The notes beneath the pieces are model-generated. The model ran no database searches. It saw only the letters and a program-made list of their open reading frames with translations, and was not told the DNA's origin. A program made the translations under genes and the position numbers. Shown here piece by piece: positions 33,888 through 46,142 of a stretch of DNA of 64,000 nt (position 1 is its first letter; each line of letters starts with the position of its first letter). Origin of the DNA: Coffea arabica (taxonomy: Eukaryota; Streptophyta; Magnoliopsida; Gentianales; Rubiaceae); assembly GCF_036785885.1 (NCBI RefSeq), contig NC_092317.1, positions 5,830,501-5,894,500 of the forward strand. Direction: 5' to 3'.

Positions 33888-34299
33888 AAATTGCAGTACC
33901 AGCCTGACGCTGACATTTTGGTGTCTCGGCGTCAGGGCATCTTGTATGTTGTATCATGAGTTTTGTTTTGCCTAGAGAAGATCCTCGGAAGACTGGAATT
34001 AATGATAGTAGGACGCCGTGCATACCAGTTGAAATCTCTCTCATGTCTATTTTGTTGATGGGGGAGTGGAACTGTCTGTTGTATTGAACGAGTATTAAAA
34101 GTTAATGCAACGTACTTAGATGGAAGAAATTAAACGATTGTAATGCCATGGGGAAGACATTTTCCGTGTTAATTTTGAATTTTGTAATTGTCACATATTT
34201 AGTAATTGGAGCGGTAGGTTTTTATTGTTTTGGTCAGTGCTTGACATAGTTGTTCTCTTAAACCATCCGTTTGAGTTGGAAGAATCGTAAAAGTAGGGG

Positions 34300-34720
34300 A
34301 AGCAATAAGGAGTTTTGGTGAGCCAAACTGCTCACATTAATTTGCAAGCAGCTTGGTCAAACACTCGAACTAAATTTAAGATGGAGTTCGAGCTACTCAC
34401 ACGGAGTATAATGAGTTGAGTTTGAACATTAATATTTATTATTTATATATTGTATATTTTAATTATGAAATGATTATTATGGATTTATATTTTAATAAAT
34501 TTATATGAAACAATACTCAATAAAACTCGAGCCCGAGCTCAAATAGCTCAAGTTGGACAAGGGCTTGCAATTTATTCGAACTCAAATGAGTCGACCTCGA
34601 GTTTAATTTCCATTATGTCGAGTTCGAGTTTAATGTCATGTACTCATTTGAGTTCGACCTCGAATTCGAGCATGATGCTATTCGAACTTGACTCAGTTCG
34701 ATAGAACCCTTAGTAGTAAT
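34300..34720. repeat. Degenerate GAGTTCGAG-rich dispersed repeat
   Basis: Multiple variants of TTCGAG/CTCGAA and AACTCAAATGAG occur in both orientations, in a style like the hAT MITE at 1344-1820 but more diverged. Ends and target duplication could not be fixed. Confidence 0.45.
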
Positions 34721-36240
34721 GGTCAGGTCATGTAATTATTGTATTCGTGTTAGAAAATCTCATTCATTAGATTTTCATGTTATGTCATAACTTGTGCTAT
34801 TAACAGGTTGATCCAACTTAACCCGTGTAATTCATCAAATGTTTTATACGATTAAAATAGTTTTCATATGATGTATTATTTTGTCAAATCAACCTAGTAA
34901 TCTATGCTAGAAATAGTCTAGTATTTTAATCACTTATTTTAACTCATTTGATCATACAATCCATTCAACATTGCACTTGTTAAAATATATGACAATTTTT
35001 TTGAAATATATAGTCAACACAAACTTTAAAATTTTCAAAACATTCAAAAAAAATAAATAATGAAACTTTATAGACATAATTTAAGTTACAAATTCAGCCC
35101 CATTTGGATAACCCTTTTTTTTTTTTGAAAAATTTCATCATTTTTTGTGAATATTTCTTCTACACATTTTTAATCATCTTTTATCTCACATATATCACAT
35201 CCTAAAAAGTACTTTCTCCAAAAACTCTCTAGAAAAATGCAATCCAATTAATCTTTTAGAAATATAGTCACATAGTTCCATATATAAGATATAAAACCTG
35301 TGAGTTTTTAAAACATCTAATTGAAATCTTCAAACCGAATTTGATTGTTGTTAGTTTTTACTAAATATTCAAAATGGCCTCTATAGTGTTTAATTATTAT
35401 TATAAAGTAAGCACTTTATCGGGCTACTAGATCAACCCGTGGGTTGACCCAACCTATCTTACTGACATTTATGTCACCAATAGGTTGATCCAATAATGGC
35501 CTATTAAAATTTAGATTGTGTTAAAATCTATTAATTTTGGGTTGTATTCGAGTCATGTTGTCGTGTATATCAGAAATTGTCAAGTTGAGATTTAGAAAGT
35601 TCTGTTATGTTGTTTTGATTTCGAGCTAAAAAACCCTCCCCTACCCAAAATCTTTTCTATGTCCTCTTCACACAACAATATTTGTTTAACTCATAATTTG
35701 TTTTAAGAAGAGAAATCAAAATCTCTAGAAATTATAAAAGATAACAAGTGGTTGTGATAGTCGATTTGCCTCATTGTTAATTGTCTTTCTTCAACACGTT
35801 AAGTTGGAAAGTGCATTTCTTATCTTTCCATCTTTAAAGGTGAAAAGTTTTGGTATGACATGACAATCCGACTCAAATACGATTTGAAATTGATAGGTTT
35901 AATATAATTTGAACAAAAATGAATCATTATTCAGTCGATCTACTAACGACACAAATGTAAATGAATCGGGTTGGGTCCACCCAGAAGTTGGCACGCTAAC
36001 TTGATAATAATTAAACATTACTAGGTCCTCATTTTTTATAAGGTATTGTCTGAGTATGTATGGAAGTACTGGATTTTATTTATGTTGAAAATTTCGGGCC
36101 TGAATGGATTAGGTTTTTTTGAAAATGTTGTTTAAATAGTCTACTATAGTATTATTTATCAAAAACTTGATACTATAGATGTAATTTGATATGTTTTAAA
36201 TTTTTAAATTTGTTGGAGTATTTTTAAAAATTTGTTAAAG
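34721..36240. other. AT-rich spacer with repeat debris
   Basis: Contains a degraded TTTGGATAA-type MITE at about 35098-35235 (ATCTCACATATATCACATCC). Otherwise no gene or bounded repeat was recognised. Confidence 0.45.
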
Positions 36241-36561
36241 ATTTTGTAAGGTTCAAGTGCAATGTAAAAGAAAGGGTGAATAAGGTTTATCACAAAAAAT
36301 AAAACAAGTTTTCACTCAATAAGAGCACTCCAACTAATTGCACAAATTCACAATTATAAAACAAATGTAGAATAATAAAAATTGCACAATTAAGTAACAA
36401 AAATAAAAGAATGAGATAGAAATTCAAATCAAAACTTTCATATTTCTTCCAAACTTGAAGTCAACTCCAATCTAATATCCTCTTCAATTGATGGTGTTGT
36501 TAACCACCTTGTACATAAGAATGATCATTTTTTGTTCACCCTAAACACTCTTTAGTTGAAT

Positions 36562-36719
36562 TAAAGAGTTCTATAACTTTCCTAGTTAACTCTCACTATA
36601 TTATAATTATTACCAACTAACCAAGAACTACTATACAATTGAGACTCACTTTCACAAAGTTTTAGTTCTCTTCTTAAGAAATATAATGAATCCAACTTTC
36701 TGCAAACCTATACAATAAT
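36562..36719 (+). repeat. 158-bp direct repeat, left copy
   Basis: Begins TAAAGAGTTCTATAACTTTC and ends CTATACAATAAT. It matches 39476-39633 with only a few differences. The two copies bracket 2,756 bp of inserted sequence. The flanks outside the pair look like one continuous decayed LTR-type repeat. Confidence 0.9.
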
Positions 36720-37962
36720 GAATTAAGGTCGCGGTTGGGGATTGGGATGGGGATAGGATTGGGGTTGGGTTTGGAGTTGGGTTAGCGGCAGAGATGGGGG
36801 TGGAATTGGGTTGACATGGGCATTCGTCTGGGGATGAGTTGGGGGCAGATTGGGATTTGACGGTAGAAAATCGCCTTTTTACCTCCATAAATCGGCGGTT
36901 GCAATACTCGACCTTCTCCTCCAACCTTACAAGTTCAAACTTCAGGTCCATCTGTTTTGCGATCAAATCAGCGAGTTCGGAGGTTTTACCTACTGCAACA
37001 GGGGCCTCCGCCTTATCAAGCTATCGTTTCAGTTTCTTTTGCATTGCAAAGAAAAATGTGGAGATTGTCGCGCCCAATTTTTTCACGATGAAAATAAGTA
37101 TTTACAAAAGATGTGATTTTTATTTAAAAATAAGTAAAAAATGACCTAGAGTGGAATTTTAAAGAATGCGACAGTTTGGGTCCAAAATTTAGTCTAAAAG
37201 GATTTTTAAGAAAAATAGGAGTCGCCACTTGGTATTGAGTTTGGGTGTACCAAGTCACCCAAAAAAAATATTTTTCTAACAAAATTAAAATAAAAAGTAA
37301 ATAAAATAAAATAAAACCCTTTTAGACAACTCTAAATCTTGAAAAATAAGAGAAAATGAGTTTGGGAGTCACGATTGAAAAAAGAAAAAGCAAAGGTTCG
37401 ATCGACTCATATCTAAACCACCTTTTCAACCTAGTCTAAGTTAATTGCGTGGTTTAATTAAAATTTCTTTAATCTAACCCTTAAATTTATCAATATTTGC
37501 TATATGGATGCAAACTTAGATTTAAAGAAAATGTCAAAAGGGATAAAATATCCATTCAAGATTTAATTGATATCAACCGTATTAATTGCGAAGGCCAAAA
37601 TAATCTCTTGAAAGGGTCACGAGTATGCAAAAATGAAATTCAAAAGAAAAGAAAATTAAAGTATATATAGATATAAGTGATCAAGGAAGAAGGGATGCAA
37701 TATGATGGGTATGGGAGACAAAAACTCGTGACATAATTTTCTTATACAGGGATTAACCGGATATTTAAACTAAAAAGTTATAATTACCCATTTCCCATAT
37801 TTAAAGAGTAATTCTTCTAATCTAGACAAGCAAATGAACTAACTTATTTTGCGATTTCTTAAATGAGATACAATTCTAAATGATATGATTAACACATATA
37901 GAGGGTAGGGGATAATATAATAGAAAATATCATGCAAATGAGAAAATATTCTAAAATAAAAA
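36720..37962 (-). mobile_element. LTR-retroelement-like fragment with coiled-coil coding remnant
   Basis: A G-rich tract (36724-36850) is followed by a block at about 36893-37065 that also occurs at 54175-54352. On the minus strand this block encodes a heptad-like segment, LKFELVRLEEKVEYCNRRF. Next comes GTCGCGCCCAATTTTTTCAC and GGAGTCGCCACTTGGTATTG, a motif I associate with plant LTR-type repeats. The frame has stops upstream (CGATAG). No polymerase domain is visible; family assignment is tentative. Confidence 0.4.
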
Positions 37963-39475
37963 GGGTAAAATACAAGGAACCCCCTTGTGGTTTCGTGAAA
38001 AGACACCTTACTCTCCTATTGTTTAGAAACCTCCATATAAACACCCTAAACTTCATAACTAAAGTGGAAATTGACCTGTAACTGGGTATGCGACCTAGTG
38101 ACGATCGGTATGCGATGTTCCTTTGAAATAGCCTAGGGCACTACTGTACTAGTTTTTGTCGAGTTCTTTGTTAGCTAGACACCTGTCAACCAACCATCCA
38201 GCCACTTAAAGTTTTTTCGCAAGCAAAGGAAAAGTTATTTCTCTAAATCGGGCTAGGGAGAACCATTCAAGCGCAGAGATGGCTCTGCTGCGATTGAGGA
38301 TGAAAAAGAATCCATAGGCAACTGGTCGTTACTAGAAGATGATAAAGCAGTATGCTGCTCTTCTACGTATAGCATTCATGTAATTTTTTTCACTTCACGT
38401 ACACACGCTACGCCCTTGGTCTGTAACATTTCTTCAAGAATTTCTTGACTCGCCCTCCTAGAAGAAAAAGCTTCCTATCACAACCTCCTTCTCCCCTTGG
38501 AATCAATACCAGGCACTACGAGCCGTCTTGCGAATGAGGCAGCGAGTAGGTTTTTCAAAGACTAGCACGTAGATGGATCATGGATTTTAGTTGAAAAAAT
38601 CCCGGGCAGCTGGAAGAATTGGCTAGCCAGTGTGAAGACGAAAAGCATGATTTTTATGGTACGATTCGATTAGGAGCAGGAGATCGGTCCTGAACTTGCT
38701 GTATAGTTACGGGGAAAACTAATGGCAAGAAATGCAAGACCTGGAATTCAAGAGTCTGCTTTGATAGAACACCTGGGAAACGAAGTGCGGACCAGGGTGT
38801 GGTTTGTAGGCTGTAACTATAGCACCAGGGGGGTTTGGAAAATAGCGCAAGTCAAGCGGGGCAAGTAGTGTTTGGCCAAAAGACGGCATTGGATCGACTC
38901 CACAAAATCCCCACCTATTACCTCATTCGGTTGATAGGGATCGACTCCACAGAATCCCCACCTATTCGACCTGCTTATAAATGCCACCGTGCTTACTTTG
39001 GTGACAACTTCTTTTGGGTTTGGATCACTATCAACCCTTACGATGACACTCCTTTGACCGGGAACTTCTTTGTTTGCGGCTTTGTTCAAGGTAGCTTTTG
39101 CCAGTTCAATCTCCTCTTGCATTCCTTTTGCAAATTTGTATCATCCCCCCGTATATCCACTGGCAATGGCATTTGAGGTTAAGGGCTGCCTTCTAGTGGC
39201 AAGTTCAAAGGGACTCTTTCATGTAGCCTCGCTCCTCTAGATGTTATAAGCAAATTGGGCAGTGCTTACTAGACAAGATTGTGGGGATTCTCTCTCCTTT
39301 TGTATTATAAATGAGGGTATTTTGGGTATTCAACCTGCTACCGGTAAGTCAGCCGGTTCAGAAGGTAATTTCCATTTTAGTTATGAAGTTTAGAGTGTTT
39401 ATGTGGAGGTTTCTAAACAATAGGGGGTAAGGTGTCTTTTCGCAAAATCACAAAGAGGTTTCTTGTATTTTACCC
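37963..39475. mobile_element. TIR element (GGGTAAAATACAAGGAACCC) with GC-richer interior
   Basis: The left end GGGTAAAATACAAGGAACCC, with its sub-terminal CACCTTACTCTCCTATTG, is mirrored at the right end, which finishes CTTGTATTTTACCC. The sub-terminal inverted match extends over more than 100 bp, typical of MULE-like elements, but no target duplication was found. The interior (about 38090-39350) is clearly GC-richer than its surroundings and contains a short tandem repeat GATCGACTCCACA(A/G)AATCCCC at about 38895 and 38940. I could not identify its source. Confidence 0.65.
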
Positions 39476-39633
39476 TAAAGAGTTCTATAACTTTCCTAGT
39501 TAACTCTCACTATATTATAATTATTACCACCTAACCAAGAGCTACTATACAAGTGAGACTTACTTTCACAAAGTTTTAGTTCTCTTCTTAAGAAATATAA
39601 CAAATCCAACTTTCTGCAAACATATACAATAAT
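39476..39633 (+). repeat. 158-bp direct repeat, right copy
   Basis: Near-identical to 36562-36719. The sequence beyond (CAAAATATTTTTCTATCC) probably continues the element interrupted at 36719. Confidence 0.9.
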
Positions 39634-39639
39634 CAAAAT

Positions 39640-40130
39640 ATTTTTCTATCCAAAAATCACTCTAGAAAGTTTATATTTTGTGTAGGTAAAAATCTCTTTT
39701 CTTCTCATGCTTGAGGTATTTATATGCGGGGAAATTTTATCCCAAAAGTCTCTTCAACGATCAAGAAACTAGTTGTTGAAAAACTAGCCATTGGAGTTGT
39801 TAGGCGCTCAATTCTACGTGTCGAACGTTCGATCCAATTGCTCTACATCCGATAGTAAACAGAAGGTTCAAGTTTCAATCGCTTTTGTGTCGGATGTCCG
39901 ATATGAGGGATAAGTGCTCAATCGAAATATCCGATGTATATGCGTTGATTGTCGGACGTCTAATACTGTGTTGAGCATCTGATCCTTGCGTCCGACAGGC
40001 AATATTGCTTTTTAATTTTTTATTTATTTTTCTCCTTTTTTTCATTTTGCAAGATACTTGTCCTTAATCATTTTTTATATAAAAATATTAGTTCAAATCA
40101 TCATTTTGTTGCGTTATCATCAAAACTAAT
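39640..40130. other. Decayed repeat with TCCGAC/GTCGGA motifs
   Basis: Repeated short motifs such as CGTCCGACAG, GTCGGATGTCCGATA and TGTCGGACGTC occur between 39810 and 40000, probably from an old retroelement. No coding sequence was recognised. Confidence 0.35.
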
Positions 40131-40169
40131 GATTAATCAACCCAAATCTTCAGATTTCTACTCACCACC

Positions 40170-40335
40170 ACCTGCCACCCTTCATTTTTTCCCTCCTCCT
40201 CTGTCCCTCCCTCCTCTCTCTTCCTTCCCTCTTCCTTGTTTGTTCTTTTCTTTTTCTTCTAACTTTCCTCCTCCTCTCTCTCCCCTCATCTCCTTTTCCC
40301 TCCCCTCCCTTTCCCCTTCTTCGCACCCTCTATTC
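40170..40335 (+). repeat. Polypyrimidine tract of about 165 bp
   Basis: The plus strand is almost purely C and T (CCTCCTC, TCTCTCC, TTCCCTC motifs). It lies about 400 bp upstream of the small membrane protein gene at 40747. The open frame through it is a Pro/Ser/Phe-rich artefact. Confidence 0.8.
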
Positions 40336-40746
40336 GTTACTATAGATTTACTAGTAGCAACCTAGTTGCGGGCCACTACCAGATCTAGTCGATAGGTGAT
40401 GTTTAAAACTTTGAAGTTTAAAGAGACCCTGAAAAAACATACCACATTATCCAAGTTTTTTCATAAATAAATCTACAGTAGAGTTTTTTTTTTTTTCATT
40501 TCAAATAATGCCCCAACTGTAAAATTTTTATTTTATTTTTGGCTCGTGTACTTTGGGCCTAAATACAGCGCAAAATTTCTTATCCTTCTTTATATCATCT
40601 TGTAAGTTACCAACCGAAACCGGCCCAAATTTACCACTCCTACCACTGCCAAGAGGCCCGGCCTTCGGGTTTTCACATTTCAACAATCAGCAACGAGAAA
40701 GCCAGCAGTGAGAATATACGAGAAAAACAGAGAAAGAAGAGGAGTC

Positions 40747-41067
40747 ATGAGATCAGCGAGATGGGGCTATTTTAGAATCATCACAGGCACCATTATTGGT
40801 GGCATTTTTGGCTTCTATGTTATGCACCTTGCTGAACTCAAGTACAAGGTTTTGTTGAACCTCCCAAACCTTCTTTTTTTTTTTTAATTGTTTATGTTAT
40901 TTGAAGTTTTTTAAGTCATGTTGAACAATGTCAATTCTGTTCTTTGTTTACTCTCTCTCTTTTGGGTTAATCAGGAGATGTGGAATGAAAGACTGAAGAA
41001 GTATGAGGAAGAGATGAATAGGAAGAAAATTGCAGAGCAATCCAATGAATTTCAAGAATCCCTATAG
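40747..41067 (+). CDS. 64-residue single-span membrane protein, probable mitochondrial (At1g67785-like)
   Basis: Two exons, 40747-40848 and 40975-41067, joined in frame across a 126-bp GT/AG intron. The protein starts MRSARWGYFRIITGTIIGG, continues IFGFYVMHLAELKYK (a single membrane helix of about residues 8-27), and ends in a charged helix EMWNERLKKYEEEMNRKK with a polar tail to TAG. The size, the RW(G) start, the Gly-rich helix and the following KYEEE-type helix recall the Arabidopsis At1g67785 family, found with the inner mitochondrial membrane. I recall a complex I association but cannot confirm it here. It has clean splice sites and is separated from repeats, so it is very probably a real gene. 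Confidence 0.75.
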
Positions 41068-42214
41068 CATTGTTCTGCTGGATGTAATTAAAAAAGTGAT
41101 CTTTTAGTTTTCTTTTGTCTTTGTTTTATCCTTTTCCTTTTGGAACACAAAAAGATGGTTTTGATGTTGTCCTGTGGAAGAGTATTTTCACCAGCTCTAA
41201 ATTAGCTAGTTTGGAAGACATGTTTGATATGTGTAGTTTCTCACTTTTGTTATCTGCGTTATTTCATGGAAGTTTTTCTGAATGACAAAGCTTTTGGTAT
41301 ATGTTTTCTCGGTTCTGATCTTATCCTTGTTTTGGCCCGTTCTTGATTGGGGTCAAGAATTTTTCTGAGGGCTATTCAAGTACCAGTAATAAAGCATGTC
41401 GGGATTCGTGAATTGTGCTTAGCATATAAAGATCAGAACGTTCTTTTTGACACTCGTGTTCTTTGGCAAATAAAGAAGTGAATTCTTTACATTTGCAGTA
41501 GCACGGCTATAGGTGCTTTTATTAGTGTAAAATTGATAGTAAGACATCTGTAATTACATGGGATCTTGAAAGTAAGGTTGGGGAATTCAAATGGTTCAAT
41601 TATATAATAGTGATTTTATAATTCGGCTGACCATGTGTTGGGAACGAAGTTTCTGCTTTTGAATTGTTATCTCATTGTCATCGGTTGATGTTCTCGTAAA
41701 CAATTTGAAGTTTCACACAATTGATGGATGGTGCATCCTTTTAATTTCTGTTCTTATTGCTGCTTGATATGTTACCTTGGGCACATCATTTTAGAGGTGA
41801 CCTTTATAGCCTTTTGATGCATTTCTCTTGAAGGCTTAGAAACTACCTTTAGCTCATCTGTCTATGATATTGACAAGCTATGGAGTTCATTGGATAGTGT
41901 TCTTCATGCTAAATTTGTACCTCAACTTAAGATTATACAGCTAATGACTTTTTTATCAAGTCGCTATCTATGTGTTGACTTAAACTTGGGAGGTCTGAGT
42001 ATTCACGCTCCTATTGCTTACAGCACAGGTGGAAGGAAGTTTTGTGCAACACAAGTCAGTGCATGTAGAATTACACTTAACACTGTATCAATGACCTGAT
42101 AGAACTTCTCTGCTCACGGCCTCATTGGAAAGTGATAGGATAACAATATTTTTCAGTTCAAATATATTCGGTTAATTTGTTGAGGAATCATTTTGCTTTA
42201 AGAATCCTTGTATT
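41068..42214. other. Spacer downstream of the small membrane protein gene
   Basis: The first few hundred bases must hold the 3' region of the gene at 40747. No further gene, repeat boundary or RNA gene was recognised. Confidence 0.45.
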
Positions 42215-42216
42215 TC

Positions 42217-42485
42217 TTCATGTATACTTTTAACTTCTAATTTGCATTTGTTAAAACTTTGCAGATGTTGGAGTCCTGTTCCCGTTTGGTGAAAGCCTCG
42301 TATTATGCTTCTCATTGTAGAAAGACATTTTTGCCTTCTTTCTAGAAATGATTTCTCTGTAGCTGGTCAGTTGTAGATTGTGATTTCTTTTTATCTGAAA
42401 CTTGGTTGATGTTTTGAAAGCAACCCTCACTCGCAATTTTACCCTTGTCTGGTGTAAACCTTGATGCCATTTGTAAGCCTGGGTG
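42217..42485 (+). repeat. Dispersed direct repeat, copy 1
   Basis: About 270 bp including TTTGCATTTGTTAAAACTTT, GAAAGCCTCGTATTATGCTT and CACTCGCAATTTTACCC. It matches 44499-44766 at well over 90 percent by eye, offset about 2,282 bp. It contains TTTGCAG followed by an open stretch of 26 codons (MLESCSRLVKASYYASHCRK), which is frameshifted by one inserted G in copy 2. Confidence 0.9.
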
Positions 42486-44498
42486 GCCACAGTTATATGT
42501 ACTTCAAGTTCATATCTTGATGGTATTTTTGAACACAGTTGCTCCTTTTGCCGAAGAAACAAGTACTTCTTGATTCGATGTTTCTGTTTCTATGTTGCTT
42601 TACTGGTGGAATTTAAAGGTTATGTTACTTGCGTATTCTCTTTATACTGCTTGTTATAGACGAAAGTTGGCCTGTAGTCCATCTGAAATTTTATTACATA
42701 GGGCTTAATATCGGCTTCTAGAGAGGATATTTATTGCTCATTTCATGAACAAGTTCTCATTACGAAGCTCATAGCAATGACTTACTTGGGATCTTAGTTT
42801 GCTGATAAAAATGAATTAATTAGTCTTCAATCACGTTTCAAATAGCAGTGTCATTTTAATCTGAAGATCATTATTCATATGTTTCATACCCCCTTTACCT
42901 TTTAGGGGAAGACTGAAGCTGCATGTTCATGTTCAAATGTGCACCCTGGCAACTTCAACTTTTTCTACTGGCTCGAGCGGGATGATTTTGTTTCTTTTTC
43001 GAGTTAAAACTTTGCTTAATTTTAATACAGAAAAAAGGGATTTTGACGAATGCAGCCTCCAATTCAAGCTGGTCTCGTCATTTCCCCAGCAGCAGCAGCA
43101 CTATAGTGAAGCTCATATATCCCCAACAGCAATGCAAATACGAGGGGGCTTCAATATTTGGGAACTGATGAAGAAATGTTTTAAAGGGTTGTGTGGAAAA
43201 GAAAGATGAAGGCAGAGCGATTGGTTTATACTGAAAAACTAGACTCTTACCAGTTCTACTCATTTATCCTTTTTTTTAGACAGCTATTGATAATATCTTT
43301 ATAACTGTTGAATCCCTCCAATAATTCTTCTTTTCCCAAGAACACTACATATACAAGTTATACCAAGATTTATATACTACTAAGTTATGTTCATCGTGAT
43401 GAATTTAACATAGCCAGGTTAGATCAGTACCAGACTATTGCAGGGTGTTAGAATTTAGCTTCTTTGAAAATAATTTTAAAAAAAATGCTCATATAATGGC
43501 ATAGGTATAATCGATCATCAGTGCTACGTACTACTGTGGCATAGAAATCAAACGTGAATTTGGTCTAAAACATGTTTTATTCCAGCTTTCCCCTTTATTG
43601 TTAAATCTCATTACTTTGACGAGAAAATTTTTCATTCTTTGAAAGCGGACCATAATAACCTTAAAGTATTACTCTGTCTTTGATATAATATGGCATTGTA
43701 CTACAACAAACTTCGCAACAAGTGATCAAAATGGCATAGATGCATTCATGGTAGTCCTTCTACGGAGAGGTTTCCTCATCAGTAACAAAATTTTCTGGGG
43801 TTTAGTAGATAGCAACAAATTCCAAGCTCAAATTGTGCAGAAAGGAAGAATAAAGGGAGTTTTTTTTTTTTTTTTTTGTTTCTTGTGTGGGGGTTGGGGG
43901 CAAGGCTGGAGAGGGGAGTCGTTGGATGGGAAGTTGCATTTTTAGGAAGCAGAGAGGTAGCAGGCCTACTGGGGTACCTCTTCCCACCGCAAAGGCCAGT
44001 GGGTTCTCTTTGGTTTCAGAGATGTTGCACTTGAAGGAAATTGAAAAGCCAGAAAAAGATGAGGGTGCCTGCTCAAAAAAGTGAAACGCTTCAAATGAGG
44101 TCCAATCAATATCTATTTAATGCTGCATTTATGTTCTTAAAGCATTAAAAACTTCTGTTATTCCGTTCATTCTGTTTGACTGAAGAAGTTGGTGAACTGT
44201 AAACATTGCATCTGACGAGCCCAGGTTTTGACAAGGAATTGAAGCAAGTAAATTGTGGTTTGTTGTCAAGGTAGCCTCCATTTTCTATCTGCTCATTTAT
44301 CTCCCAAGTTTCATTTACAGGAGCCAGCGACAAGTTCAAAACTGGGCAGGAGAAAAGCTGTCCCAGATGAGAAATCAAATTCAATGTGTCTGCACAAGTC
44401 TTCAGAAGCAAAGTTCGAAGCTGGATGGCATATGATGAAAATCCGACAGTATTTACAACACAATACACTATCAAGATTCTTAATCTTTCAAATTACCC
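42486..44498. other. Spacer between the paired direct repeats
   Basis: Open frames at 42937-43209, 43887-44084 and 44255-44515 are short, lack family resemblance and have no convincing splice partners. I see no supportable gene. A T17 tract is present at 43860-43877. Confidence 0.4.
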
Positions 44499-44766
44499 CT
44501 CATGTATGCTTCTAACTCCTTATTTGCATTTGTTAAAACTTTGCAGATGTTGGGAGTCCTGTTCCCGTTTGGCGAAAGCCTCGTATTATGCTTCTCATTG
44601 TAGAAAGACATCTTTGCCTTCTTCCTAGAAATGATTGCTCTGTAGCTGGGCAGTTGTGGATTGTGATTTCTTTTTATCTGAAACTTGGTTCATGTTCTAA
44701 AAGCAACCCTCACTCGCAATTTTACCCTTGTCTGGTGTAGACCTTGATGCTATTTGTAAGCCTGGA
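44499..44766 (+). repeat. Dispersed direct repeat, copy 2
   Basis: Partner of 42217-42485. It differs by scattered substitutions and a one-base insertion (ATGTTGGGAGTCC against ATGTTGGAGTCC). Immediately after it comes AGGGGAGGTTTCTGAAATCA and TCCC, which is the right terminus of the GGGATAATTTC MULE family without a visible left end. Confidence 0.9.
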
Positions 44767-45411
44767 TCAGGGGAGGTTTCTGAAATCATCCCTGTTCTCC
44801 ATTCACCAGGGAAGAAGCCAAGGTTCCATCCACATTCATGTTCTCTAACCAAAATGAGGTCCCTTGATTGTTATATGGCATGAATTTTTGTTTTTCCTGT
44901 TCTTGATTAATTAATATTTCTCATATTTCTGGATACATTGCTATAGCTTATTTCTGTTATTAATGTGCATGCAGGGAGTATATTTCTGTTGAGTTAGTCA
45001 GAAGTGAGGAGCTGAAGTCCTCGTACACTGGGGCTGTAATGCATAGCCCAACTTAATTTATTTTGCCACTCGCAGATTTTATCTCCATTTACCAACCCTT
45101 TGCTGATGTATTGTTGAGGCCATTCTTTAAATTCATGAAGATCCTCCTGTCTCCATTGATTAATATCTCTGTCTTCATTGAAAAGATGACAGCAGTTAGT
45201 GGACTGCTCAGTGAAGTTGGAAAACAACTTCACGAGTATTTCAGTTGCAGAAATTTTTGCTTTTCACTGATCGATGTAAAACAACTTGTATGGGAAATGA
45301 TTTTCCAAAGCTATAACGTAACAAAACACCAAAAATCATGAAAATATTTTTGTTGTGTCTAAGTTATATTCATTTTTATTAATCATGTTTGGCTTCTTTT
45401 CGAAGAAATTA

Positions 45412-45557
45412 GGTTGTGTTTGGATTGCATTTTTCATGATTTTTCATGGAAAAGTTACTGTAGCGATTTGATGTATGTAAAGAAAAAAGATAAAAGAGAA
45501 ATGTGATCACGGAAAACGATGTAATTTTCCGACGGAAAACCGCAATCCAAACAAGCC
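45412..45557. mobile_element. Short MITE with TTTGGATTGC terminal repeats
   Basis: The ends GGTTGTGTTTGGATTGC and GCAATCCAAACAAGCC are inverted repeats. ATTA flanks both sides (45408-45411 and 45558-45561), which could include a TTA/TAA-type duplication. It is 146 bp with no coding capacity. Confidence 0.7.
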
Positions 45558-46142
45558 ATTAGTATATATTAAGGTATGTTAAGTTTGTCTAGGAGGACTT
45601 GGTCGATCTAATTGAGCATTTAGAATTTAAAAGTATTGGGCTCTCATCTTTTCCCTTCCCATTTAGAAAAAAACAAAATTTAAAAAAAGTATGTAGTATT
45701 AAGTTTGTGTACATGATTATTCGAAAAAAAAAAAAAAGTTTCAATAGTTTCAAAGGTCACAAAAGGGTAGTTCACCTAATGAATCTTTGACTATTTTAAT
45801 CCTTTAATCAATAATTTAGTTTCAAAGAAACACAACACTATGGTAATCAGTCATATGTAAAAAGCAACTTTGTAGTATTAAATATACTAGTGCATAAATC
45901 CTTCCTTCGAAATGGAAGGTCGATGCACATAAGATATCCGTTTTTCATCTTTGTTTTCTAACATCTTCTTTCTAGATCTTTTGCCCTGTATCCTTGTCAT
46001 TGTTGCATTATATGTATTCACCATAAGCTTTCACTAGTATATTTTACAAAAAAAAAAAAAAATTTATTTGGGAAAAAAAGATTAACATTTTATAAATTTA
46101 TTTAACCCCCAAAACTTTATGCTACCAAAATAACAATGAGTT

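Noticed and set aside
36652-36966. Minus-strand open frame with PNPTPN repeats
   Set aside because: Its C-terminal half translates the G-rich tract, and the upstream frame is broken by a stop. It is a retroelement remnant and not a gene.
40129-40365. Pro/Ser/Phe-rich open frame of 78 codons
   Set aside because: It is produced by the polypyrimidine tract and has no family resemblance or splice context.
42937-43209. Open frame of 90 codons with a QQQQ stretch
   Set aside because: Lacks a recognisable domain. A faint GRF-zinc-finger-like phrase in another frame (NVHPGNFNFFYWLERDDF) is too weak to call.
45063-45341. Open frame of 92 codons (MPLADFISIYQPFADVLL...)
   Set aside because: The antisense frame is also open over the same stretch, there are no splice partners and I know no family match.
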